Assembly: GCF_012844225.1 (NCBI RefSeq)
Contig: NZ_JABAGQ010000014.1
Location: 1-64,000, forward strand
Length of the DNA stretch: 64,000 bases
Direction of reading: 5' to 3'
DNA from: Rhodococcus sp. 105337
GTDB taxonomy: Bacteria > Actinomycetota > Actinomycetes > Mycobacteriales > Mycobacteriaceae
The position numbers were made by a program, and so were the translations under genes. Shown here piece by piece: positions 49,410 to 59,074 of the stretch. A model generated the notes under the pieces. The model was not told where the DNA came from, made no database searches, and worked only from the letters and a program-made list of their open reading frames with translations. Within the stretch, counting starts at the first letter, position 1, and each line of letters begins with the position of its first letter.

Positions 49410-49859
49410 ATGTCTGCTGCCGTGTGGTTGACCCCCGGCGAGTTGGCTGCTCGGTCGGGTGTGGCGGTCTCGGCGCTGCACTACTACGAGTCGCGGGGGC
49501 TCATCGACAGTCGCCGGACGACCGGAAATCAGCGCCGGTACCGGCGCGACACACTGCGGCGGGTGGCGTTCATCCGGATCGCGCAGGGCGTCGGGGTGTC
49601 GCTCGACGACATCAAGGCGGCCTTGGATTCGTTGCCGGACAGCCGGGTGCCGACCGCCGAGGATTGGGCACGGATGTCCGCGTTGTGGCACGACGAGTTG
49701 ACCCGCCGTATCGACGCGTTGACCGAACTCCGGGACGATTTCGCAGGGTGTATCGGGTGTGGATGCCTGAGCCTGAAGATCTGTCCGCTGGCCAACCCGG
49801 GCGATGTGCTTGCCAAGGAAGGTCCGGGCCCGCGACGGTTGCCCGTCCGCGGCGACTGA
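49410..49859 (+). CDS. soxR: Redox-sensitive MerR-family regulator SoxR
   Basis: A 149-residue SoxR. The MerR winged helix is at residues 7-75 (LTPGELAARSGVAVSALHYYE), followed by a dimer helix and the [2Fe-2S] cysteine cluster C114, C117, C119, C125 (C-x2-C-x-C-x5-C in CIGCGCLSLKICPL). SoxR is oxidised by redox-cycling compounds or superoxide and then activates target promoters. In actinomycetes SoxR has no SoxS and directly controls small regulons, often responding to the cell's own redox-active natural products. It starts at ATG 49410 with GGAAGG upstream. It stands alone between the reductase and the mannosyltransferase. Confidence 0.94.
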   Translation: MSAAVWLTPGELAARSGVAVSALHYYESRGLIDSRRTTGNQRRYRRDTLRRVAFIRIAQGVGVSLDDIKAALDSLPDSRVPTAEDWARMSALWHDELTRRIDALTELRDDFAGCIGCGCLSLKICPLANPGDVLAKEGPGPRRLPVRGD

Positions 49860-49989
49860 CACATCGCCCGCACGTCGGAGACGGAACGACCGGGACCCCT
49901 GCCTCGCGTCGGTGTCGGCGAACCGCACACTCCGGCCTCACGCCGTGTCGGTGCAGCACCCGTCGGTCTCCTCCCCCTAGGTTCGACGC

Positions 49990-51375
49990 ATGGGGAGTCG
50001 AGACAGGAGTCGAACACACGAAACAAGATCGACGGTGCCGAGGTGGTGGCCCGTTGCGGCGGTGATTCTTGCCGGCGCCGCGTTTCTCGCCCACGACCGG
50101 CTGCTGGGGTTCACCGACTACTACGGCTTGTTCGGCAACGGCGTCGACGCGCTGGTGTACCGGCACGGCGGCCTGACCGCGCGCAGCCCCGAACCGCTGT
50201 ACTCCTTCTTTTTGTTCGACTCGTTGCCGTTCACGTACCCGCCGTTTGCTGCGCTGATGTTCGTGCCGCTGTCGCTGCTCTCCGCGGCGGGCACCACCAT
50301 CGCGGTGAACCTGGTCAATCTGGTGCTGTTGTACCTGGTGGTCCGGCTGAGCTGGCGCGCGCTCGGTTACGAGGATTCGGTGTGGATGCGGGTCGTCAGC
50401 GCGGGATCGGCGGTGGCGCTCACCTGGATCGAGCCGGTGCGGATGACCCTGTGGCTGGGTCAGATCAACCTGGTGTTGCTCGTCTTGGTGCTCTGGGATC
50501 TGTCCCGTCCGGAGCAAAGCCGCCTGCGTGGGATCGGCGTCGGCCTGGCCGCGGGCCTGAAACTGACGCCGGCGTTCTTCATCGCCTATCTCGTGGTGGT
50601 GCGACAGTGGCGTGCCGCCATGGTCGCGACCGTGACCTTTGCCGTGACGATCGTGGCGGGTTTCGGGGTGATCTTCACCGACGCGTGGCAATTCTGGACC
50701 TCGGCGATCATCCGCTCCGACCGCATCGGGCTGATTTCCTCACCGGCGAACCAATCGGTGCGGGGCATCCTCGCGCGGGCGCTCCACACGCAGGAACCTC
50801 CGATGTGGCTGTGGTTGCTGTGCGCCGCCGTAGTGGCCGGCGTCGGGCTGTGGGCCGCGCAGCTCGCCCACCGGCACGGCCGCCATCTGCTGAGCCTGAC
50901 GGTGTGTGGGTTGACCGCGCCGATGGTCTCACCGTTCTCGTGGGGTCATCACTGGGTGTGGGTGGTGCCGCTGGTGGTGGTGTGCCTGGACCAGGCGGTG
51001 CGGTGGGGCCGATGGTGGGCTTATCTGCTTCCCATTGCTGCGGCGGTGCCGTTGTCCGCGTGGTACCGCTCCTACCCGGACGGTGTCGTCGCGATCGGCG
51101 TCTTCATGACCCCCGGTGAGCCACTGGTGCGCACCCTTCTCCAATCCGCGTACCCCATCGTGTTCGCGGTGCTGATCGTCGTCGTCCTGATCGCCTACGG
51201 TCGCGCGCCGACACGCGCTGCCGTGCCCGAAGAAGAACAGGTGCCGACCGCAGATCGGAGCCCGACGATGGTGATGGCACCGGTGGTCATCACCTCACCC
51301 GTCGTCGAAGAAGGAAAGACCGCGTCCGGGAGTTTCGGTGAGGGAAGCAAGGATTCACCCGCTCCGAGAGTGTGA
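49990..51375 (+). CDS. GT87 (DUF2029) polyprenyl-phosphomannose-dependent mannosyltransferase
   Basis: A 461-residue membrane glycosyltransferase of the GT87 family (PimE and related alpha-(1->2)-mannosyltransferases of mycobacteria). About ten hydrophobic helices (first at residues 20-34) include the conserved loop FTYPPFAALMFVP and the segment WLGQINLVLLVLVLWDL. GLAAGLKLTPAFFIAYL, RGILARALHT and FSWGHHWVWVVPL are further family signatures. The last 55 residues are a polar cytoplasmic tail. It would use polyprenyl-phospho-mannose from Ppm1 to extend PIMs, lipomannan or LAM; the exact acceptor is unknown. ATG 49990 is chosen; the upstream 130 bp shows nothing special. Confidence 0.88.
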   Translation: MGSRDRSRTHETRSTVPRWWPVAAVILAGAAFLAHDRLLGFTDYYGLFGNGVDALVYRHGGLTARSPEPLYSFFLFDSLPFTYPPFAALMFVPLSLLSAAGTTIAVNLVNLVLLYLVVRLSWRALGYEDSVWMRVVSAGSAVALTWIEPVRMTLWLGQINLVLLVLVLWDLSRPEQSRLRGIGVGLAAGLKLTPAFFIAYLVVVRQWRAAMVATVTFAVTIVAGFGVIFTDAWQFWTSAIIRSDRIGLISSPANQSVRGILARALHTQEPPMWLWLLCAAVVAGVGLWAAQLAHRHGRHLLSLTVCGLTAPMVSPFSWGHHWVWVVPLVVVCLDQAVRWGRWWAYLLPIAAAVPLSAWYRSYPDGVVAIGVFMTPGEPLVRTLLQSAYPIVFAVLIVVVLIAYGRAPTRAAVPEEEQVPTADRSPTMVMAPVVITSPVVEEGKTASGSFGEGSKDSPAPRV

Positions 51376-51508
51376 GGCACTCGTATTCGCTTCGATCACG
51401 CCCTAGCGGAGCCGACACGCTGAGCGCAGTTCACCGTGCGGACGGAGATGCGCGGCTAGCATTGCCGAACGACGCGGTATCGGGCGGTCCGACACAAGGG
51501 ATGCAGCG

Positions 51509-52081
51509 ATGATTCGTAATGCTCTGGCACGAACCGTTCTCGTCCTTGCGACCGTGTCTGCGACCGGTCTCGCGGCGCCGGCACTCGTCGACGCGACGCC
51601 CGCTGAACCCGTTCCGGCAGTGGCAATTGCCCGGGGGATCGGTTATTCCGTTCAGGTCGACGGGCTGTCGATCACCTACACGGCCACCGATGTGCCGCGT
51701 GTGCCGCTCGTCGGGTCGCTCACGTTGCCGGGCTCGTGCACCACCGCGGTGGTCGACGCGGTTCGGGCCGCGCCGGTCGTCGGACCGGTACTGCTCGACT
51801 ATCTCGTCGGTAACCCCGACATCGATGTTCTCGCCTTGCTCCGGGAACTCGGCGATGCCGACGCGATCACCGCGATACAGCCCCTGCAAGGCGCCAACCG
51901 CGACAACGTGGTGTCCGGAACGTTCCAGGACATCCCGCGAGGTGTTTATGCGGTCGTCAGCATCTGCAACCTGAACTCCGACCTGCTCGGCGCGGCCGGC
52001 GCGCTGGTCCTCGGCCCGGCATGGAGCTCGGGCTCCAGCGATGGGGGCGGATCGTCGATCGGTTCCAGCACCGGATCCTGA
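51509..52081 (+). CDS. Secreted protein of unknown function with Ser/Gly tail
   Basis: A 190-residue exported protein. Signal peptide: MIRNALAR, then TVLVLATVSATGLAAPAL, with cleavage likely near residue 30 (DATPAEP). The mature part is mixed, with two cysteines (GSCTTAV and SICNL) that could pair. The last 20 residues are Ser/Gly-rich (SGSSDGGGSSIGSSTGS), a linker-like tail. No domain is recognised; similar small secreted proteins are common in mycolic-acid bacteria. ATG 51509 gives the full signal peptide. It is a single-gene unit upstream of the recombinase. Confidence 0.75.
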   Translation: MIRNALARTVLVLATVSATGLAAPALVDATPAEPVPAVAIARGIGYSVQVDGLSITYTATDVPRVPLVGSLTLPGSCTTAVVDAVRAAPVVGPVLLDYLVGNPDIDVLALLRELGDADAITAIQPLQGANRDNVVSGTFQDIPRGVYAVVSICNLNSDLLGAAGALVLGPAWSSGSSDGGGSSIGSSTGS

Positions 52082-52176
52082 GGGGTGGGCTCATCGCCCG
52101 GTCCGTCACGTCACTCCCTCCTGTCACACTGGAATCGCACATGCGTACGACAGGGTGACCGAAGGAGGACGTGGGA

Positions 52177-53220
52177 ATGACGAGCCGGGACGATCCTGGT
52201 CTGATCGAGTGGGTCTCGTCGTATCTGGAAACGCTGCAGACCGCGAAGCGGTCTCCGCACACCCTGAAGGCGTACCGCCTGGACCTGCATGCGGTGTGCA
52301 CACACCTCGGTGAGCTGCGGGAACGGCCGCCCGCGGACCTGACAGTCGGCGACATCTCGATCCGCGCGATGCGCTCGGCGTTCGCATCGTTCGCCGCCGA
52401 GCGGCAGCCGGCCTCGGTGCGGCGCGCGTGGTCGGTGTGGAATAACTTCTGCAATTTCCTGGTCTCCGAGGGGGTGTCGGAGGGCAACCCGATGGCCTCG
52501 ATCACCCAGCCGAAGAAACCTCAGCACACACCGAAGTCCTTCTCCCCCAGTGCGATTCACCAACTCGTCGAGACCGTCACCGTCGAGGCGCAGCGCCCGG
52601 CGGAATCGTCGCGGGAGTGGCCGCAACGCGACCTCGCGCTGATCGCGACGTTGCTGCTCACCGGCATCCGCTCGGACGAGTTGATCCGCCTCGACGTGGG
52701 CAGCATTCTCGGCGGAGCGGGCACGCCGGTGCTGCGGGTGCTGGGTAAGGGCGCGATCGAACGGGAGATTCCGCTCGAGGACAGCTGGACGGCCATCGTC
52801 TCGAGTTATCTCGAGGAACGGTACGCGCGGTTCCCGGCGCCGCGACGGCAGGTGCGCGGCGAGCGCGACGATCCGGCCGTGTGGGAGCGCTACCCGGGAA
52901 CCGATCCGTTGTTCGTGGGCAGCGACGGACAGCGCATCACCCGCGGGACCCTGCAGTACCGGGTGCGTCGTCTCTACCGGCGCGCCGGCATCGAGTCCGA
53001 ACGTAAACGCGGAGCGCTCGCGCACGCGCTGCGGCACACGTTCGCGACGAGCCTGGCCGACAGCGGGGCCACCATGGTCGAGTTGCAGCAGTTGCTCGGA
53101 CATCGGTCCTTGCAGACCGTGCAGATCTACACGTCGGCGACCGGCGACGCGGTGCGGCACGCCGCGCAGCACAACCCGGTGTACGGACTGCTCGGCGACT
53201 CGGCACCCGGCCCGCACTGA
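52177..53220 (+). CDS. Tyrosine recombinase (XerC/XerD-like), intact
   Basis: A 347-residue tyrosine recombinase. The N-terminal SAM-like core-binding domain (about residues 8-100) begins LIEWVSSYLETLQTAKRS. The catalytic domain has the Arg of TGIRSDELI, the Lys of LGKGAIERE, HALRHTFATSL (HxxR), the H of LLGHRS, and the nucleophile Tyr in TVQIYTSA; all five or six active residues are present. I chose ATG 52177 because AGGAGG lies seven bases upstream; GTG 52171 is too close. It lies 4.3 kb from the dif-like site. Whether it is a true Xer protein or belongs to an integrated element is open; the standard xer genes usually lie elsewhere. Confidence 0.88.
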   Translation: MTSRDDPGLIEWVSSYLETLQTAKRSPHTLKAYRLDLHAVCTHLGELRERPPADLTVGDISIRAMRSAFASFAAERQPASVRRAWSVWNNFCNFLVSEGVSEGNPMASITQPKKPQHTPKSFSPSAIHQLVETVTVEAQRPAESSREWPQRDLALIATLLLTGIRSDELIRLDVGSILGGAGTPVLRVLGKGAIEREIPLEDSWTAIVSSYLEERYARFPAPRRQVRGERDDPAVWERYPGTDPLFVGSDGQRITRGTLQYRVRRLYRRAGIESERKRGALAHALRHTFATSLADSGATMVELQQLLGHRSLQTVQIYTSATGDAVRHAAQHNPVYGLLGDSAPGPH

Positions 53221-53362
53221 CCGCCCGGCACACCTGCATCCGGCGCGATCCCCCTGTGCTGCGGCGTGTCAACTGCGAGACTGGATGCAGTCCCACCCGC
53301 GTCGGCGGGCTTCCGTGGGGGTACCCAGGGGTGGTCGTGCCGACAACAGTGAAGGAGCATGC

Positions 53363-54745
53363 ATGAGTGTCCAGTCGGGTGAGTCTCGTCATCGTGTCGT
53401 CGTCATCGGGTCCGGGTTCGGTGGATTGTTCGGTACCCAAGCCCTGAAGAATGCTGACGTCGACGTCACGTTGATCGGGCGTACCACCCATCATCTGTTC
53501 CAGCCGCTGCTCTATCAGGTGGCCACGGGCATTCTGTCGGTGGGCGACATCGCACCGGCGACGCGGATGATCCTGCGGAAGCAGAAGAACGCGCGGGTTC
53601 TGCTCGGTGACGTCGAAACGATCGACCTCGAGAACAAGACGGTGACCTCGCAACTCCTCGAGCGGCGCACCGTCACCCCGTTCGACAGCCTTATCGTGGC
53701 GGCAGGTGCCGGCCAGTCGTACTTCGGTAACGATCATTTCGCCGAGTTCGCACCCGGGATGAAGACGATCGACGATGCGCTGGAATTGCGGGGCCGCATT
53801 CTCGGCGCATTCGAGCAGGCCGAACTGTCCGACGACCCCGACGAGCGGGCACGGCTGCTCACGTTCGTGGTGGTCGGTGCGGGACCGACCGGAGTCGAAC
53901 TCGCCGGGCAGATCGCAGAACTGTCGCGGCGCACGCTCCGGGAGGCCTTTCGCCACATCGACTCCACGGAAGCGCGGGTCGTCCTGCTCGACGGGGCACC
54001 GGACGTCCTTCCGGTCTACGGTGGCAAACTCAGCCGCAAGACCCGCCAGACTCTCGAAGGCCTGGGCGTGCAGATCCAGCTCAACGCGATGGTGACCGGC
54101 GTGGATGCCGACGGCTTGACCGTCAAGGAGAAGGACGGCACCGAACGGCGCATCGAGTCGCAGTGCAAGGTGTGGTCGGCAGGTGTCGCGGCCAGCCCAC
54201 TGGGCAAGCAACTCGCCGAGCAGTCCGGAGCGGGCATCGACCGGGCGGGCCGGGTGGAGGTGCTGCCGGATCTCTCGTTGCCGGGATACCCGAACGTGTT
54301 CGTCATCGGCGACATGATGTCGCTCGACAAGCTGCCCGGTCTCGCTCAGGTCGCGATGCAGGGCGGCAAGTATGCGGCGAAACAGATCACCGCCTCGGTC
54401 GAGGAGGGACAGGATCCCGCGCAGCGTGCGCCCTTCCGGTACTTCGACAAGGGCAGCATGGCGACGATCTCACGGTTCAGTGCGGTCGCGAAGGTCGGCA
54501 AACTCGAGATCACAGGGTTCCTCGGATGGATCGCGTGGCTGTTCGTGCACCTGCTGTACCTGGTGGGATTCTCGTCGAAGGTGTCGACCTTGCTGTCGTG
54601 GGCACAGGCGTTCTTCTCGACCGGGCGCAACCAGATGGCGGCAACCGAGCAGCAGGTGTTCGGGCGGCTCGCGATCCAGCGGTTGCGGACCGAGGAGGAC
54701 GCGGCCGAGGCACGCGAGGCTGTCGCGCGACGCGAAGCGGGATAA
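53363..54745 (+). CDS. ndh: Type II NADH:quinone dehydrogenase
   Basis: A 460-residue NDH-2, the non-proton-pumping NADH dehydrogenase that feeds electrons to menaquinone in the respiratory chain. The FAD motif VVVIGSGFGGLFGTQAL starts at residue 12. The NADH motif VVVGAGPTGVELAGQIAEL is at about 173, and VFVIGDMM in the C-terminal third binds the flavin. A hydrophobic, amphipathic C-terminal part (LGWIAWLFVHLLYLVGF) attaches the enzyme to the membrane. The size is normal. ATG 53363 has GAAGGAGC upstream. The recombinase before it and the convergent response regulator after it show it is its own unit. Confidence 0.95.
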   Translation: MSVQSGESRHRVVVIGSGFGGLFGTQALKNADVDVTLIGRTTHHLFQPLLYQVATGILSVGDIAPATRMILRKQKNARVLLGDVETIDLENKTVTSQLLERRTVTPFDSLIVAAGAGQSYFGNDHFAEFAPGMKTIDDALELRGRILGAFEQAELSDDPDERARLLTFVVVGAGPTGVELAGQIAELSRRTLREAFRHIDSTEARVVLLDGAPDVLPVYGGKLSRKTRQTLEGLGVQIQLNAMVTGVDADGLTVKEKDGTERRIESQCKVWSAGVAASPLGKQLAEQSGAGIDRAGRVEVLPDLSLPGYPNVFVIGDMMSLDKLPGLAQVAMQGGKYAAKQITASVEEGQDPAQRAPFRYFDKGSMATISRFSAVAKVGKLEITGFLGWIAWLFVHLLYLVGFSSKVSTLLSWAQAFFSTGRNQMAATEQQVFGRLAIQRLRTEEDAAEAREAVARREAG

Positions 54746-54772
54746 CCCTCCGGGCGTCACACGCGTTGTTGT

Positions 54773-55456
54773 CTACGGGGTGACGAGTCCGCTCCGGTAG
54801 GCGATGACCACCAGTTGTGCGCGGTCACGGGCGCCGAGTTTCGCCATGGCATGACTGACGTGGGTGCGGGCGGTGGCCGGGCTGAGAAACAGGGCGGCAC
54901 CGATCTCCTGGTTGCTCAGGCCCTCCCCGACCAGCGCGAGAACCTCGCGCTCGCGTTCGGTGAGGACGGAGAGCCGATCTTCCCCGGCCCTGTCCGCCGC
55001 CTGCCGGGTGGCGAACCGGCCGATGAGGCGGCGGGTGATGCGCGGCGCCAGCAGTGCATCACCCGCCGCGATCACGCGGATGGCATGCAGGAGTTCGGCC
55101 GGACCGGCGTCCTTGAGCAGGAAACCGCTGGCACCGGCCTGTAAACCCTCGAACACGTAGGCGTCGGTGTCGTAGGTCGTCAGGATGAGGATGCGTACAT
55201 TTCCCAGCCCGGCAGTGGTGATCTCCCGGGTGGCTTCGATGCCGTCCAGGTTCGGCATGCGGATGTCCATGAGGACGACGTCCGGCCGCAGCGCGTAGGC
55301 CTTCGCTACCGCGTCCGTGCCGGTGGTCGCTTCCCCGACCACCGTGATGTCGTCCTCGGTGTCGAGGAGGAGCCGGAACCCGGAGCGCACCAACTGCTCG
55401 TCGTCGGCGAGCAGCACCTTGATTGTGCCGCTGGGCGTCGCTTCCTTTCCGGTCAT
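54773..55456 (-). CDS. LuxR/NarL-type two-component response regulator
   Basis: A 227-residue NarL-type regulator. The receiver domain (about 12-125) has the acidic DDEQ pair, the phosphorylated Asp in VVLMDIRMPN, a Thr in LILTTYDTD and the Lys of GFLLKDAG. The LuxR-type DNA-binding domain (about 165-225) has LTEREREVLALVGEGLSNQEI and the recognition helix ATARTHVSHAMAKLG. ATG 55456 overlaps the kinase stop, so the two form one operon. The ABC exporter with an adjacent DUF6223-like gene lies nearby and is a possible target, as in drug-efflux loci. Confidence 0.93.
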   Translation of the reverse strand: MTGKEATPSGTIKVLLADDEQLVRSGFRLLLDTEDDITVVGEATTGTDAVAKAYALRPDVVLMDIRMPNLDGIEATREITTAGLGNVRILILTTYDTDAYVFEGLQAGASGFLLKDAGPAELLHAIRVIAAGDALLAPRITRRLIGRFATRQAADRAGEDRLSVLTEREREVLALVGEGLSNQEIGAALFLSPATARTHVSHAMAKLGARDRAQLVVIAYRSGLVTP

Positions 55457-56748
55457 GTGGCCGCCGTTTCGGTCGACGTCAGCGGAAGCCACGCGGTGAC
55501 GGCGAATCCGCCGTCCGGCCGGGGACCCGCGTCGAGGTGCCCTCCCAGAAGGCGGCAGCGTTCCCGCATCCCGGCGAGGCCGTACCCGCGTCTGCTCTCC
55601 TGCTGCGCCGGACGGTCACTCCCCCGACTCGGGGCCGACAACGGCGAGACCGCGGGTGTCGCCGAGAGTGCTCGGCCTTCGTCGACGACGCCCACTTCCA
55701 CAGCGTCTGCGCCGTAGGTGACGGTGATCGTCACGCGGGTCGCTCCGACATGACGGATCACGTTCGTGATCGATTCCTGCACGATCCGGTACACGGCGGT
55801 GCCGACCGCAGCGGGTACCGGCTGTTGAGGCGGCGGCGCATCCACGGTCAGATCGAGGCCCGCGTCGCGCGCCAGGTCGGCAAGGTCCTGGATCTGCGCC
55901 GGGCCCGGGTTCGGGGCCCGCCCGTCGGTGTCTCCCCCGACGCCGGCAGTTCTGTCGTCTCCGACGTTGTCGTCCCGGAGTACGTCGAGGATTGCGCGCA
56001 TCTCCGCCAGTGCCCGCGCGCTGGTCTGCTCGATGACCTCGAGGGTTTCGCGGGCGCGCTCGGGGCGTTTGTCGAATACATGTGCGGTGACACCGGATTG
56101 GACGTTGATGACGGCGATGGCGTGCGCCACGGTGTCGTGTACCTCGCGTGCGATCCGGAGCCGTTCCGCGTCGACCCGGGCACGGGTTTCCTCGTCACGG
56201 GTGCGTTCGGCCACCGCGGCGCGTTCGAGTGCCTGCGCCGCGATCTGATTCCTCGCCCGCACGCTCTCACCGAGAGCCGCGCTCATGACCGACGCGCCGA
56301 TGCGGAAGTAGACCCAGCCGATGGCGGCGGGTGGCTCGATGTCCGACGCGGCGATGAGCCATGCCGCGGACAGGACTACGATGCCCACGGCGGCCAGCCG
56401 GAGCGTGCGGTGCCCGTCGCCGTGCGCGGTGAGCGTGTAGAGGGCGACGAACAGCGCGAGCCACCCGGGCCCGTCCGGGAAGTCGAGGCCGTAATACACG
56501 ACGCTGGTAAGCGCGGTGACGGCAAACACGGCGACCGGTCGGTCGCGGCGTACGACGAGGGCCGCGCCGGGGACGATCAACAGGAGATAGCCGAGGTTCC
56601 CGAGGTCGGACAGCGGACGCAGCACGACTTCGGGCTGCCCGCTGTTGCGCACCACAGTGCCCTGAACCTGCATGACGGTGACGAACAGCGCCAACAACAG
56701 GTCCTGAACACGGGCAGGCAGGCGGAACGACGCAGCGCGATCCTGCAT
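55453..56748 (-). CDS. Two-component sensor histidine kinase (NarX/DesK type)
   Basis: A 431-residue membrane histidine kinase. Five or six hydrophobic segments lie in residues 10-160, followed by a coiled linker (ERAAVAERTRDEETRARVDAERLR). The HisKA_3 phosphoacceptor is in RIAREVHDTVAHAIAVI, and the C-terminal ATPase domain has VQESITNVIRHVGAT (N box) and RGYGLAGMRERC (G box). I chose ATG 56748 (MQDRAAS); an in-frame start at 56781 would add 11 residues. It precedes and overlaps the response regulator. The signal is unknown; this class often senses membrane stress or antibiotics. Confidence 0.91.
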   Translation of the reverse strand: MQDRAASFRLPARVQDLLLALFVTVMQVQGTVVRNSGQPEVVLRPLSDLGNLGYLLLIVPGAALVVRRDRPVAVFAVTALTSVVYYGLDFPDGPGWLALFVALYTLTAHGDGHRTLRLAAVGIVVLSAAWLIAASDIEPPAAIGWVYFRIGASVMSAALGESVRARNQIAAQALERAAVAERTRDEETRARVDAERLRIAREVHDTVAHAIAVINVQSGVTAHVFDKRPERARETLEVIEQTSARALAEMRAILDVLRDDNVGDDRTAGVGGDTDGRAPNPGPAQIQDLADLARDAGLDLTVDAPPPQQPVPAAVGTAVYRIVQESITNVIRHVGATRVTITVTYGADAVEVGVVDEGRALSATPAVSPLSAPSRGSDRPAQQESRRGYGLAGMRERCRLLGGHLDAGPRPDGGFAVTAWLPLTSTETAAT

Positions 56749-56951
56749 GCAGTGATCATAGGTTTCCCGCGCCCGCAGCACCCGAGGTCTGCGGCTCGAT
56801 CACCTACGTCCGCGGTTGCGGATCGATGCGCGCGGCGTACACCCGATGCCGTAGTCGCCGACGCCCGTCGGCCGATGACCTGCCGTCCCCGTGGCACGAC
56901 GATCGAAGGTGCCCCATCTCGACGGATACCCGTCCGACCGAAAGGATCGTC

Positions 56952-57350
56952 ATGTCTGTATTCGAGGTTTCTGTTGCCCCGCTTCCGGATCCCGCCTCCA
57001 TCGTTGCCGCCGGTTACGAACTCGGTGTCGGCCGGGCGGTACCCACGACTGCGGCCGTGCTCGCGCTGATCGGCGTGGTCGCCGGCGCAGTGGCCCTGAG
57101 GCGTTCCCGCCGCTCCGGCACGCACCTCGCCCTGCCGTGGATCGTCGTCGCGTTGGCGACGGGAGCGATCGGTGTGATTGTCGGTGGGATGCACGGCGCG
57201 AATGCCGCCGGTGGTCCCAATACCGGCAACGGGGTCGTCGGCGCATTGTTCGCCGTGGTGCTGGGAGTGATCGCCGTCGTGCTGTGCGGTCTGAGTCTGG
57301 CCCGCTACCGCCGCACCGAGCGTGCCGCCCCGGTGCTGTCCGGCTCGTGA
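56952..57350 (+). CDS. DUF6223-like small membrane protein
   Basis: A 132-residue integral membrane protein with three hydrophobic segments (about residues 32-52, 60-82 and 92-115) separated by short basic loops (RRSRRSGTH). The second and third are linked by a conserved-looking GGMHGANAAGGPNTGNGVVGAL. I believe it belongs to the small actinobacterial DUF6223 family, from memory; function unknown. ATG 56952 follows AAAGGATC. It is divergent from the kinase gene and convergent with the ABC permease gene, so it is likely part of the same envelope-stress neighbourhood. Confidence 0.7.
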   Translation: MSVFEVSVAPLPDPASIVAAGYELGVGRAVPTTAAVLALIGVVAGAVALRRSRRSGTHLALPWIVVALATGAIGVIVGGMHGANAAGGPNTGNGVVGALFAVVLGVIAVVLCGLSLARYRRTERAAPVLSGS

Positions 57351-57400
57351 CCTCGCTTCACGCCGACCTGAGCGCTCTCGAAGGACCCGCCCGCGAATTC

Positions 57401-59074
57401 TCACGACGTGGTGAGATCGCGGCGGCGGAACAGCATCACACCACCCGCGCAGAGAGCCAGGGCAATCAACGAGAGCGCGACCAGCGGACCGGCCGTGACC
57501 GACGCGGCCGGGACCGCCGGCACATGCGTGAACGGCGACACGTCCCGGACGGCGTCGGGCACCCCGAGGAGCGGACCGAACAATCCGACGACGAGGCAGA
57601 GGGCGAGCAGTGCCCAGGACAGCCCGGCCGACCAGGCGGGCAGTCCCCCGATGAACAGCACCACCGCGGCGGCGACCACCAGGACCGCGGGTACGAAGAC
57701 CAGTGCCGCCCCGGTCAGCGCCGCGACCTGTCCGGGCACATCCCCGACGATCACGCCGTGGGCCAGACCCATCGCCGCTCCGGTGAGTGCTTGCAGCGTC
57801 GCGATTCCTGCGGCGACGAGACCCACGTGTGCGAGCATCCACCGGGGCCGGGAGAGCGCGGTGGCGAGGACCGGTTCGAGCCGGCCGGCCGTTTCCTCGC
57901 TGCGCATCCGCAGCAGCGCCTGGACGGCGTAGCCCGCGACCGCGATTGCCATCAGCGCGAAGATCGCCGCGAAGTAGGCGTCGATCAGATCGGTGACACC
58001 GCCGCCCAGGTCGGTGAGCACATCACCACCCTGCTCGCCGTCGCCGAGGAAGTCGTCGATCTGATCGGCGATCGCGCCGTACACCAGCGACAGGACGACG
58101 ATCCCGAAGGCCCACCAGAACCAGATCGTGCGCTGCATCCGCCACGCCGATCCGAGCGCTGTGGGTAGTGCCCGTGACGCGCGGGGCGGTCCGGGTCGGG
58201 TCGGTACCAGCCCGGACCCGAGGTCGCGGCGTCCGGTGAGCGCGACGGCGACGACACAGAGCACCAGCGAGAACACCATCGGCAGCGCCAACACCCACCA
58301 GTCGTCGGTGTCGTACGGCCGCATCTGCTCGGCCCAGCCGATCGGCGACAACCACGTGGGCCATCCGCTTTCCACGCGGGTGCCGTCACCGGTAACCGTT
58401 CCGGTCATGTCGCCCACCGCGCGCAGCAGGAACGCCACACCCAGGGCGGCACCGGCCAGCCCGTTGGCGGTGCGGGCGCTGTCGGTGACCTGCGCGGTGA
58501 CTGCGGCGACCGCGGCGAAGGCGATACCGGCGGCCGCGACGCTCGCGCCGAGCGCTGCCGACCCGCCCGCCGGTAGGCCCTGCAGTGTCAGCACGGCCGC
58601 ACTGAGAACACCGAGCGTGAGGTTGGCGCCCACGGCGACGAGCAGGGCGGCGGCGAGCAGCGCCCGGCGTCCGACGACCGCTGCTCCGATGAGCTCGGCC
58701 GCGCCGGTCTCCTCGTTCTGGCGGGTGTGCCGCACCACCAGCAGCGTGGTCATCAGCGCGGCGGCCAGCGCCAGCGGCATGACGGTCTGGCTGGCGACTA
58801 CAGCGCCCGTGCTGTAGCCGGACACCAGTCCGTTGGTGGCGAGCGCGACCGGGGACGCCGCGGACGCGGCTGCGAAACCCCGCAATTCGGCGACGGTGGG
58901 ATACAGCCCCGCCACGCTGGCCGCGGAGAACGCGAGGATCGCGGTGAGGGCGAGCAGCCACACGGGCAACCGGATGCGGTCGCGGCGCAACGCGAGTCGG
59001 ACGAGCCGCCCGGTACCGGCGAATCGTTCGGCGCCGGTCGTGGACGTCGGGGCCGCGGCGGCTGCCGTCGTCAT
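57401..59074 (-). CDS. ABC-type drug/polyketide exporter permease
   Basis: A 557-residue permease with about 12 membrane helices arranged in two halves: the first starts [17 protein letters not shown], and the second follows a cytoplasmic loop rich in Pro/Arg ([15 protein letters not shown]). The type is that of streptomycete polyketide-antibiotic exporters with a single, duplicated permease. An energy-coupling loop with [20 protein letters not shown] is visible. ATG 59074 overlaps the stop of the ATPase gene (ATGA), so the two are coupled. It probably exports a drug or lipid. The NRPS product is a possible cargo in principle, but the 13-kb distance gives no support. Confidence 0.88.
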   Translation of the reverse strand: MTTAAAAAPTSTTGAERFAGTGRLVRLALRRDRIRLPVWLLALTAILAFSAASVAGLYPTVAELRGFAAASAASPVALATNGLVSGYSTGAVVASQTVMPLALAAALMTTLLVVRHTRQNEETGAAELIGAAVVGRRALLAAALLVAVGANLTLGVLSAAVLTLQGLPAGGSAALGASVAAAGIAFAAVAAVTAQVTDSARTANGLAGAALGVAFLLRAVGDMTGTVTGDGTRVESGWPTWLSPIGWAEQMRPYDTDDWWVLALPMVFSLVLCVVAVALTGRRDLGSGLVPTRPGPPRASRALPTALGSAWRMQRTIWFWWAFGIVVLSLVYGAIADQIDDFLGDGEQGGDVLTDLGGGVTDLIDAYFAAIFALMAIAVAGYAVQALLRMRSEETAGRLEPVLATALSRPRWMLAHVGLVAAGIATLQALTGAAMGLAHGVIVGDVPGQVAALTGAALVFVPAVLVVAAAVVLFIGGLPAWSAGLSWALLALCLVVGLFGPLLGVPDAVRDVSPFTHVPAVPAASVTAGPLVALSLIALALCAGGVMLFRRRDLTTS

